NCBI GenBank assembly: GCA_016165875.1
Contig: JABBOT010000011.1
Location: 9,411,723 to 9,475,722, forward strand
Length of the DNA: 64,000 nt
Direction of reading: 5' to 3'
Source: Acanthopleura granulata
Lineage: Eukaryota; Mollusca; Polyplacophora; Chitonida; Chitonidae
The notes beneath the pieces are model-generated. The model did not search any database. It worked only from the letters and a program-made list of their open reading frames with translations, and was not told where the DNA came from. The position numbers were made by a program, and so were the translations under genes. The number at the start of each line of letters is the position of its first letter. Within the stretch, counting starts at the first letter, position 1. Positions 26,536-36,117 of this stretch are shown here, piece after piece.

Positions 26536-27592
26536 ACAACAAAAGAAGCTGTTAAATTATGTTTCAAGCAACATTGAATGATGCCAGAGAATTTCTTCAA
26601 TGTGACTTTTATTTGCCTTGAATTAATAAAATAGCTTTGGATGCTGTATAAGCTTAAAGATAAGTCAATGAGGACAAATTGGGTTGGAAAATCGTGTTTT
26701 TCTGAACTTTTCTGCGATATGCATAAACCCTTAAATATTCAAAAATAAGGCAGCCCGTTTTCTGAACTGTCACTCAAGAACATGCATATGATGTCTATGT
26801 TGTTGCAAATATGTCAATGGGATGGCGCAAACTTTCTGTGATGTCACGATGTACGTCACAGTTGCTTTCACAAAGAATGAAATGAAATGTGTCTATTTTG
26901 CACGAACTTTGATGAGCAGCAACATCCACATATGGTGATGCTTATTACTTTTCATGCATGCATCAACTCTTGTCTTTGGATGGAAATAAAACCACTTCAA
27001 AAAATTACTGCCTGAAAAGAGCAAATCGCAAGATACCGAGGGTGACATTGTCTGAGGTTGTCTGGGTTGACCCGGGCAGGAAGACGGCTAGGGGGTGGGG
27101 GACGTGAGGGTCCAGGGGCATCAATTAAGTATCCTGATCAAACCACCTGTCACAGGTCTATCATAACCCAAGGCCTCCCTCTGCACTGAGCTACTTAAAC
27201 TCACATCATTCCTAACTGTAACCCGAACACTTTGTCAGACCCCATCAGTTCCGTAATAGAGGGAATTTTATCAGTGTGGAATAAATCAAGTCTGCTATTA
27301 ACCGTGTAAATAAATGTGCTGCTGGCTTGTTCGTGGACCGTAGCTGGTCAATGGGCATTTGAGCAGTGGCGTAATTCTTGCAGCCACAGGCCTGTTGTTT
27401 TGATGTAGTTCATGCTTAGCAGGAAGGCTGCATTATTGATACCAGGGAGTTTCTTGTGGGTGGATTGACTTCAAAGCTTTGCAGATAAATTCCACATTGA
27501 CATGTATGTGAACCCTATTCCCTAGATGATTGTTCACTGTGTTTGTTTGCACAATTTTAAACACACTGTAATTTCCAGTTCCCCAAAAGCCA

Positions 27593-27717
27593 GGGCCCAC
27601 TTGCACAAAGCCCCCTGAACATTACGAGCACGTAACTACCATGGAGAGCACTGTAGGCTTTTATTCTGGCATGCTGTGGTCGTTTAACAATAAGAGGGCT
27701 TCATTTTAGTGAACCCA
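27593..27717. mobile_element. Foldback element, family C, diverged copy
   Basis: The left arm GGGCCCACTTGCACAAAGCC with CGTAACTACCATGG matches the element at 48573. A worn right arm (GAGGGCTTCATTTTAGTGAA) closes the inverted repeat. Confidence 0.55.
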
Positions 27718-28522
27718 GGACTACGGAAAATGACCTAAAACTTCGTTCCTCAAAAAATTGCCGTTGTGGAGTTGAATAGATCCCAAAATGTTCATTCCGG
27801 TGCTGAAGATTTTGCAGTAGGATAGCTTGACTTCTAAACAAGCCTCAAAATACCTTTGTTAGATCAAAAACCGGTTCTCAGAATCAGACAAAATGTGTGA
27901 CTTAGTCATGGGCGAAAGTTTAGGACAGTTCACCATTGGACATTGGACACCAGCTGAACAATTGGTTCAGACAGATATGAAAGAATCTGCCAAATTTTCT
28001 AACATTTCCATACTGATGTGTAAAATACTATACATTATCCATTGTCCATTCGGGTCTTTGTGGTGAATATTGAATAAAGAGTTTGTCTGTTAAGTGAAGG
28101 CATCTTGTAAATTTCCGAATATGATTTATCTGTGTCATGTGAATAACAACTTTTATTTCTAATTAGATAAATAAGGTACAGTGGAATGTTAGCCGCCATT
28201 GAATTGTGATGTCTATGAGTAACCAAAATTCAACATTGCATAATAATTCCAAGGACTTCTGGAAGTAATATATGGGGTAAAGTGTATGTGCTATGAGAGT
28301 TACAAATATACTGAGCTCTGATGATATCCATATACATGTATGTATTATTTCATGGATTGTATTATTTTCTAAGCATGTAAGGGAATAATAATGTCTTAAT
28401 AAAGTAGTCAAGAATCCTTCCCTCAGATACAGGTACAGTTTCAGAACAGAAAGATAAATTCCTAAGGTGTGAATGTATGAATCTTGACTTGGACATTTTA
28501 ATCTGTCACATTAAACCCCAAC

Positions 28523-28551
28523 CAAATAAATAAATAAATAAATAAATAAAG
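28523..28551. repeat. (AAAT)n microsatellite
   Basis: About six AAAT units are seen, possibly the tail of a decayed SINE, but no body is recognisable next to it. Confidence 0.8.
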
Positions 28552-28708
28552 AACTGCTATTACATGTACATGCGATTGTATCTATATACATGTATGTTTG
28601 TACGCATGTTTACCCACAGGATGATTTCCAGCTTCCTCACTTTATCCTCTCCTGTTAACTGCAGGAGGCACATGCCAGTTGTGTGTCATTTGTATTCAGT
28701 AGGAACCA

Positions 28709-29022
28709 GGTTGTGATTCTGTACTAAGTACTATCACATCTTTCTGCTGCAGTCTTCTAACTTTGTTTGTCTGTTTGCAGGAGGTATACCAGAATTGATT
28801 GTGTACAGGACGCAGTATATAGGAGTCTACATTATTACATCTTCCTGTGGCAGCTTTCTAACTTTGTCCGTCTGTTTGTCTGTTTGCAGGAGGCACACAA
28901 GAATTGGTTGTGTACAGGACTCAGTGTATGGGAATCTATATTATTACATCTTACTATGGCAGCTTTCTAACTTTGTCTGTCTGTTTGTCTGTTTCCAGGA
29001 GGCATACAAGAATTGGTTGTGT
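28709..29022 (+). repeat. 109-bp tandem repeat carrying a 3' splice site and exon start (about 2.7 copies)
   Basis: Exon-like starts after CAG occur at 28781, 28890 and 28999, exactly 109 bp apart. Each is preceded by CTAACTTTGT and a TCTG/TTTG-rich pyrimidine tract, and followed by GAGG.A.ACAAGAATTG.TTG or a close variant. The third copy is the genuine NALF-like exon. From copy 1 the exon frame stops after five codons. From copy 2 it reads EAHKNWLC and then diverges to a stop at 28968-28970. Confidence 0.93.
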
Positions 29023-29164
29023 GCCGTCTCTATACCGTATTACCTCTATGATACAGAAGTGCTGCCATGCAAAGACATTTGTCTACAGGTGGAAAAGTCC
29101 TGTCCTTTTTTTCGTCCTCTAATGCTGGAAACCCATGCAGGTGACCCTAGTTTTATATGCAAAG
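28999..29164 (+). CDS. NALF1: NALF-like gene, internal exon (55 codons plus 1 nt)
   Basis: The exon opens in phase 0 with EAYKNWLC after a strong pyrimidine tract ending GTTTCCAG, and closes at AAAG before GTGAGT. It encodes four of the conserved-looking cysteines (residues 8, 24, 28, 35) and most of the FICK motif. Reading on past the donor quickly meets a stop, which supports the splice. Two tandem copies of the acceptor and of the first eight codons sit 109 and 218 bp upstream, so this is the third and only productive copy. Confidence 0.65.
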
Positions 29165-32100
29165 GTGAGTGGAGTAGATAGCAAACTCATACATGCAGTA
29201 AAAATGGGGTTGGGTGACCATCTACAAAGGGAAGGAAATCTTGTGACTTGTAAAGCTGCAGGGCCCTCTCTGTTCTTGAGTAACAATGGCAGCTGTATGT
29301 GTATATGATTATCTGTGGTAATTTGTCACTTTATTGAAAACGCTGGGTAGTATAATTATCTGTATATGGAAAGGACTCATTGTGAGTTGCAACATTTGCT
29401 TTCCTTTGTGGGGGAAAAAATACACATACGTTTGGAACTTTCAAAATAAACCACTTATTAATAAATCATATTTCAGATTTTGACTTCATGTAAAGATGAC
29501 TTATCGTAAAGTCTTTGTCAAGATCTATAAATAGGGAGCAGTAAACACATCGTATTCACACGTTTGCACATGACACCTGAACTTCCCTTTTGCCGGATGA
29601 TAAATTAGGTGGCCTTGGAGACACCTTATTTTTGTGTGAAATGTCTTAAAAAGTTTCAGGAAAACAGTTTAAAAAAAAACAAAAAAATAGTGAACTGTTC
29701 TGGTGGAGGCTTCAGTTTAGAAATTGACTTAAAGTTTATTTGAAATGGAAACAAAAAGGAGCATTGGGGGTAGATGTAAATGTTTGGGGATGAATTGCTT
29801 GTTAGTGTGTCTGCAATGCCATAGTATACCAGGGTTATTTGAGCAAATCACTGGAGTGAGGATGCAGATGACAGGATTTGTTCGATGGGCTGTATTCTTA
29901 ATATTAATCTTGCCTCCTACAGTAATCTGTTGTCTTTTATTGTTTCTTCTGGAGCTTTGATCTATGCCGTGGTCAAAATTCAATGGCACAGTTAGACTCT
30001 ACTGACAAGTAATTATTCCTCTGTCCTTGAAATGCTGATTAGAAAGGAGTTTTTTTTTTTTTTTTGTCGGCGCATCTCCGATGGTTGCAGGAATTTTTCT
30101 CCCGCTTTAATTCCTGCCTTTATAAAGTCATCAGCCCGCGTATGCGGTGATTGGATTAGTCTCGGGCTACCCATTAAACAAAGGTCTAAACCCTTCTCAA
30201 TAAGCAATCTTCTGTGAAACTTCCTGATGAGATGGGGATTCATAACTATTGATTCTCGGCAAAAAATGGTCCACTCGGCAATTAGTGATGTGAAATGCTG
30301 CTAATTAAGAAACAAAAAGTGGGGGGAATTTGCTATCATAGTCCGGGACTTTGCGTCGAGGAGATGTACATGAAGACAAAACAGCTGCAGGATTGCTGTC
30401 GTATATCAAAGAGAGTTTATGTGAGGCTTGTGAGGAATAGGTTCAATCCTGACCCTTGGCAGGGAATTTGTAGATTCTCCTGGTTGCCCTAGTTCATGGG
30501 GCCTTAGGATGGCGATTGTTGGTCCCGCAGTTGTTGAGGACCACTTACACTTCCACTTTTAATATAGCCTGAGAGTTTGTGGGAAGTTAGAAAATGTGGA
30601 AAAGCTCATCAGTAATTTGCCAAAGGGTGGTGGTTTATCAGGGTTCATCCTCCACCATTAAACCTGAGTGCCATGGTATAAGTGAAAAATCTTGAGTATA
30701 TATGGGTATTATCCTGAATCTGGTGAAAATCAATTCAGGCAAGTGAGTATGAGCATGGCATTGGAAGTCATTAGGGAATTCCAATCGCTCGTCATAAACT
30801 GTGGACTTTACAATGAAGCAAAGTCTTTTTCTCTGCTTAGTAAAAGTCAAGCTGAAAGCTCTTGGCACGCATTCCAATAGCAAGTCACAACACAACGACC
30901 CAGGAGCTTCTTACCAGTGTGGTCACTGTGAGGTCAAATCCAGCTCTTGCTGGCTTCCTCTCCGGTTGTACGTGGGAAGGTCTGCCAGCAACCTGGTCAT
31001 GAGTTCCCCGTGGGCCTCTGCACGGTTTCCTCCCACCATAATGTTGCCCGCCGTCGTATAGGTGAAATATTCTTGAGTACAGCATAAAACTCCATTCAAA
31101 TAAAGAAATAAATCAGTAGCAAGCCTGTAGTGCGCCAGAGGTGCACTTTGGGCAATTTGAAGTGATGTAGAATAGCTGTGCGTACATACATAAACATATA
31201 ATCTCACTCTATGCATGGTTTGGTAATATTGGAACAGTGGCAAGGTTTTGTGTGAAGGAGTCTTCAAGAATATTTTAAATGTTAGTGAACGAATTATTTA
31301 AAGAAAATTTGACACAGGGAAGGAAGTACATGCAGTACAAACACAGCCAGGCTTTGGATGACATTGCCACTATTGTCATTTTGTTGTCTGTATGTTGAAA
31401 CTGATTGCCAGTTTTTGTGTCAACCTACAACAGCAAAGATAAAAATAAAAAACACTTTGAGAACATAAAACTTTCAGACAAACTCTCATCACTTTGTTCC
31501 ATTATCAGTGAGTCACTGATTTTGGGACTTTCTACTGTTCACATATTTGTCCCTACCAGGATCGATCCTGTATCCATTCATTGGTGAACTGCAAAGGTTA
31601 TTGATCTGTGAGTGAGTGTTATCAGAGTGAATACCTTGTATTTGGTATACGTGCGTATGCAATTAGCAGCTCGTGATTAGAATATACAATTCTGGTTGGT
31701 TTATAATTTGCTCAAAAAGCCGTGGCTTGTTACCATTGGATTTTGGAATTTCGTGACAGGGATATCACAGATCTTGACAGATACGCAGTGGACATTTTCT
31801 GTACAAGAACACCTTGGAGTTGTGTACAGATTCATATTAGGAAAAACTTAATTTATGGATTATTTGCACAAATTGGCAGTAGAAATCCATTGATAAAAAG
31901 TTCTGAGAACAGAAGAGATAATTGAATGACATTGGAATGTAAGACATTTGGTGGAGGCTCGTTTGTATTGAGCTTTTAAGAACATTGGCCAGTGATATCC
32001 TGCAGCCCAGTTTATGAAGCAGTTGTAACTTTTGCCTAGCATAATATACATGACAAAAAATAGTGCAGACCTATGTCAGTATGTACTTGAAGCAACACTG

Positions 32101-35100
32101 CAACAGCTTTAGATAACATGCCCTTGTATATGTGGTTTTGTGATGAAATGTCTATCCAGCCTTTATTAATAAAATTAGAGTTAAAATCCAAATAGGCAGA
32201 AATTGTATTCATCACAAGCTTTGGTTCATTTGTTTTGTCATTTGATTTTTCCAAGTTTAATTTTATTTTTCCCAGTTTCCACTTTCCAAGTCAAAACATT
32301 TGGAGGAAAAAACTTAACATTTTAAATAACGCCTCAGGTTTTAGTATTATATGGGTCCCAAAGTGCAGTAATGAACAATTTATAATTGTGTTAAAAAGGG
32401 GAGATAATGTTTCATGTATAAACTGCACTTGTATTAAAAGAAAACTGTTGGAGAAAAAGAAACATTAGCCCAGAAAGGGCGACTGAGGTGTTGGTAGATG
32501 ATTACTGGAGCATTGATCGGGTGATCTGAGGTAGGGTTAAGCATGAAGTGGACGGCTCAAGCTATGGCCGCAGGGGAAACGTGTGCGGCATACGGCCCCG
32601 CGGTTTGTCCGACGCTGTAATGTTATTGCCAGTGTTTATTCTGGGTCTCGTAGCCTTTGTGTGGCCAGTGGATCCCAGATAAACACCCATCTATCGATTA
32701 CAAATATCACATGACATTGCATAACACCTCGTGTAATTCGAAAGTTGACATCGCCCAAGCATCTCTTTCGCTGCTCAAATTTGCCAGGAAGATACCCGCA
32801 TCTGCATTCATTTGACACTGATGACATTTGGCCAGGTTAGAGTTATGTCCCTTGATGCATATGAGTCTAATAGGATGGCATTGTAGTTTTATTGTACAAG
32901 ATTTAATGCTTTAATAGGGAACATAAATTGTGTAGAAAAGTGTGCATGAACTCATGAAGTAGCCCTGCCAACACTTGGTGTCCCAGTTTGATGATATGAT
33001 AGGGAACCTTTCCCGTTTAAAGTAACTCAGGTCCAAGCTGTGTAGTCTCTTTTTCCTTCCTGCCCATCCAGAGAGGTAGATGTTCTGCTGTGTACATGTT
33101 GCAACTGTGACACCTTAAGGTCAAGGTTGCCGAATGCACTCAGTGTGGGATGTGTCATAGTGCATCTTCTTAGGTTGTGCATAGAAAGTCAACAAACATA
33201 TTTACGTACATGTACGTCTGTAAGGAGGAACAGTTGTGAATCTGCCTGAAGTTCAGTGGTTAATATTCAGGGAGCTCAGGTTTCCTCAGCCTGTAAAACT
33301 CACCATCAGTATACGTGAAAGATTTTGGCGTATGGCATGAATCATCAATCAAATAAAAGGAATTATTTATCTAAAACTAGACAGTATTATCACAGTATAT
33401 ATCTGTATATACATATATATGCTGGGCACATTCAGTCAGGACCTGAATGCTAGGGCTATAGTCAGTATTCAGCAAGATCATTAACCTTGGAAAGACCTTC
33501 GTTTGCCTTGAGGATTACAGTGTCTTGAGGATCCTAGCCTTTTGCTCTGAATACCCTGCAATCAGATTCCTAGACACGATTTTCTGCGTAGACTAACAGG
33601 GTGCGCTGAAGGGGCGATACATATACATGTAGACAGGTACGTCAGCTGTGCAAGACGATGAGGCTGCACTTGTTTCTGTCCACTCTTAAGATATTGTGTT
33701 GTGCGGGAGTATTGATTTTAGGGGCGTTGCGTAACCAATCGCCCAGTCTCCCTGCGCCTGGCGTTTCTGGCTGAGGCAGGATGTATTTTTATGCTCATCC
33801 TATCCCCCCTGTGCTGCGGCACAAGATAAGGTTAGACCATCTATCATTTCAATCCCCTTATCCCCCCCACTCTGCTCTGAGCCAGGCAAAGTGGACTGGG
33901 CCGATTTTACATTCTGAGAAACCTCAGGTTGACATTTTAGGAGTAACAGATTGTCGAGAGCAGAGAAATGACATGATGCATGTTATGTGGTGGTTGGGTT
34001 GGTGATGGTGGGGTGGTTGGGGTGTGACATGGTGGTGCTGGGGATGGGGGTTGGGGGTTGGGGGTTGGGGGCTGAGCTCTGTGAGGGGGAATATTGTTTT
34101 GAGTGGTATATCAGGTGGGCGCTTTGAAGAGGCTCACATGATGCTGAATGTGTGTCCATGTGAGGTAGAGATGCTGTTTCATTAGCAAATGGTAGTAGTG
34201 AGAGGGGGATGGCGGGGGAGGGGTAGGTGTGTGTGTTGGGGGGGGGGAATCTGTTGTTAAGAGGGAATCATGGGTGAAACAACATGCTCAGGTCAGTGCG
34301 ACACTGCTTTGACTGGTCGTGTGGATGAAGCAGAAGATAGAGCAGGTATTGCATATAAGGATTAGGGTGTAGATGAAACAGGAGAAGGTCGGGCAGATAT
34401 GGCTCTGATGTGGGTGGGTGTGTAGATGAAACAGAAGAAGGTAGGGCAGATATGGCTCTGATGTGGGTGGGGGTGTAGGTGAAACAGGAGAAGGTCGGGC
34501 AGATATGGCTCTGATGTGGGTGGGGATGTAGGTGAAACAGGAGAAGGTCGGGCAGATATGGCTCTGATGTGGGTGGGTGTGTAGATGAAACAGGAGAAGG
34601 TCGGGCAGATATGGCTCTGATGTGGGTGGGTGTGTAGGTGAAACAGGAGAAGGTCGGGCAGATATGGCTCTGATGTGGGTGGGTGTGTAGGTGAAACAGG
34701 AGAAGGTCGGGCAGATATGGCTCTGATGTGGGTGGGTGTGTAGGTGAAACAGGAGAAGGTCGGGCAGATATGGCTCTGATGTGGGTGGGGGTGTAGGTGA
34801 AACAGGAGAAGGTCGGGCAGATATGGCTCTGATGTGGGTGGGGGTGTAGGTGAAACAGGAGAAGGTCGGGCAGATATGGCTCTGATGTGGGTGTGGGTGT
34901 AGGTGAAACATCACGGCAGATATGACATGTGGGTGGTGGTGTAGGTGAAACAGGAGGACAGATATGACATGTGGGTGGGGGTGTAGGTGAAACAGGAGGA
35001 CAGATATGGCTCTGATATGGGTAGGGCTGGAGGTGAAACAGGAGAAGGTAGCGCAGATATGGCTCTTATGTGGGTGTTGGCGTAGGTGAAACATTAAGGC

Positions 35101-36077
35101 AGATATGACTCATGTGGGTGGGTGTTTAAGTGAATCAGGAGGGCAGATATGGCTCTTAATTGGGTGGAGATATAGGTGAACAGGAGACGGTAACGCAGAT
35201 ATGGCTCTTATGTGGGCGGGGGTGTAGGTGAAACGGGAGAAGGCAGGGCAGGTATGGCTCATATGGATGAGGGTGGAAGGTATGGCAGATATTGCTCTTA
35301 TGTGGGTGGCAATGTGGGTGAAACATCAAGGCAGATATGACTCTGATGTGGGTGGTGGTATAGGTAAAACAAGGTAGAGCAGATATGGCTCTTATAAGGG
35401 TTGGGGGTGTAGGTAAAACAGGAGAAGTTAGGGCAAATATGGCTCTTGTGTGAGTAGGGGTGTAGGTGAAACATAGAGTATGGTAGGTATGGCTCTTATG
35501 GATGTGTAGGTGAAACAGAAAAGTATGGCAGATATGGCTCTTGTGTGGGTGGGGGTGTAGGTGAAACTGAAAGTATGGGAGATAAGGGTCTTGCGAGGGT
35601 GTAGATGAAACAGAAAGATTAGGAGATATGGCTCTGATGTTAACAAGGTGAAGTTCGACAGTTTTGACACTAAAATAACCAAGGCGTAAGCGAGATCATT
35701 GTATGTAGTGTATTAATTACCTTATACACTGGTAGCACAAGTATCTTGTCCCACAAGTTTCTCCTAGGCCTTGTTTTATGGTTTACTTTAACCTCTTGTG
35801 TTTGATCTTTGTTGCAGACCCCCAAATCCAAGGTAACACCGATGCAGTATACGGACGAGCGCCAGCGTGCTATCAAATGTGCCACGTGGATTTATGTCAG
35901 GTGGACACTACAGAACAGTGCCCTGAAATTGACCTGAGTGGAAATGCTACGTCAGCCACAAACTCTGCTACGAGGGTGGGGTTGCCTCCCTTGTCAGCGC
36001 ACTCTCTAGCTCAATACAGCTTACTATGGTGGCTTATCCAGACCATGTGCTTACACCTAAGTAGTGGACTCACATAG
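28999..36077 (+). CDS. NALF1: NALF/FAM155-like NALCN channel auxiliary factor, C-terminal two exons (partial, spliced)
   Basis: Two exons, 28999-29164 and 35818-36077, join through a phase-1 intron with consensus AG/GTGAGT and TTGCAG borders. They give 141 residues and a TAG stop. The chain has cysteines at residues 8, 24, 28, 35, 54, 73, 77, 82, 90 and 133, with a CKDIC...VEKSCP block, a FICKDP block spanning the splice, and a CYQMCHVDLC block. It then has an NATS glycosylation site and a hydrophobic end (YSLLWWLIQTMCLHL). This arrangement fits the extracellular cysteine-rich domain and C-terminal hydrophobic segment of NALF1/NALF2 (NLF-1 in nematodes), which help deliver the sodium-leak channel NALCN to the neuronal membrane and stabilise it. 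The family name is recognition by eye. A different frizzled-like cysteine-rich membrane protein is the main alternative. The N-terminal exon(s) were not found. Confidence 0.6.
30040..30310. promoter_or_regulatory. Candidate conserved non-coding element in the NALF-like intron
   Basis: After a poly-T run at 30050-30065 there is non-repetitive sequence with TTTAATTCCTGCC, GGTGATTGGATTAGTC, ATTAAACAAAGG (SOX/TCF-like, around 30173-30184) and GCTAATTAAG (homeodomain-like, about 30300). It is 0.9 kb downstream of the first NALF-like exon. No open frame bounded by splice sites fits. Confidence 0.25.
30894..31113 (+). mobile_element. tRNA-derived SINE lacking its head
   Basis: It starts within the head (before the B-box-like GTGAGGTCAAATCC) and continues through CGGTTTCCTCCCACCATAAT to an AATAAAGAAATAAAT tail. 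A shorter, worse fragment of the same 3' half is visible at 30640-30700. Confidence 0.85.
34020..34075 (+). other. Potential G-quadruplex on the sense strand
   Basis: GGGGATGGGGGTTGGGGG and further G runs separated by TT (34040-34071) meet the four-run G-quadruplex pattern. They are in intron 2 of the NALF-like gene, on its sense strand, just upstream of a G-rich minisatellite. A G10 run lies at 34238-34247. Confidence 0.5.
34320..35640. repeat. 53-bp G-rich minisatellite (about 25 copies)
   Basis: The core GGGCAGATATGGCTCTGATG and GGTGAAACAGGAGAAGG recurs every 53 bp. The central units (34430-34910) are almost identical and the right half is diverged. On the - strand the array is open in all three frames, giving a 268-codon false frame that cycles through three peptide versions. 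It is inside intron 2 of the NALF-like gene, ending 0.2 kb before the last exon. Confidence 0.95.
35818..36077 (+). CDS. NALF1: NALF-like gene, terminal coding exon
   Basis: The acceptor is TTTGATCTTTGTTGCAG. The first two bases complete an Asp codon begun in the previous exon, giving the continuous KDPQIQG. The exon carries the cysteine cluster CYQMCHVDLC, a further Cys before PEIDL, an N-glycosylation sequon (NAT), a Ser/Thr-rich linker and a 15-residue hydrophobic stretch before the TAG stop. The terminal hydrophobic segment could be a membrane anchor or a processing signal; the sequence alone does not decide which. Confidence 0.65.
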
Positions 36078-36106
36078 GGATTCCAATCTAGGTGTAAACA
36101 ATTATA

Positions 36107-36116
36107 AATAAATAAA
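36107..36116 (+). terminator. Candidate poly(A) signals of the NALF-like transcript
   Basis: Two overlapping AATAAA hexamers occur about 30 nt after the stop codon. They would give a very short 3' UTR. AATAAA is frequent in this AT-rich DNA, so a more distal site is equally possible. Confidence 0.3.
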
Positions 36117-36117
36117 A

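Larger units (their letters stand above)
1..28708. other. Presumed upstream intron of the NALF-like gene; no exon found
   Basis: Outside the repeats listed separately I find nothing that reads as an exon on either strand. This covers 1-1090, 2300-5570, 6600-7385, 9030-11080, 14980-16740, 17450-18050, 18310-20800, 21050-22120, 22200-23610, 23890-24440, 24960-26245, 26540-27590 and 27720-28520. A CAG run and balanced-composition sequence lie at 2690-2960. GC-rich unique sequence with ACCC repeats is at 22680-23130. A GC-rich patch with palindromic GGCCGGC is at 19900-20080. Worn B-box-like scraps are at 3580-3600. Assignment to an intron is inference from the + strand T/G bias and the missing N-terminal exon. 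Confidence 0.4.
29165..35817 (+). other. Intron of the NALF-like gene
   Basis: Bounded by GTGAGT and TTGCAG. It holds a SINE, a candidate regulatory patch, a possible G-quadruplex and the 53-bp minisatellite. GC-richer unique sequence is at 32540-32830 (with CATACGGCCCCGCGG). A SINE tail-like scrap (CAATCAAATAAAAGG) lies at about 33345. Between 31120 and 32540 and between 32840 and 33330 I see nothing. Confidence 0.7.

Noticed and set aside
26139..26600. Overlapping 153- and 106-codon - strand frames rich in Pro, Thr and Ser (mucin-like)
   Set aside because: They are produced by the 20-bp minisatellite, with no signal peptide, splice support or non-repeat coding flank.
28795..28970. Extra upstream coding exon(s) of the NALF-like gene at the first two 109-bp copies
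   Set aside because: Both copies lose the frame to stop codons soon after the shared eight codons and lack the cysteine-rich continuation.
34288..35094. A 268-codon open frame on the - strand, the longest in the window
   Set aside because: It lies in the 53-bp minisatellite and cycles through three peptide versions because the unit is not a multiple of three. All frames are open there.
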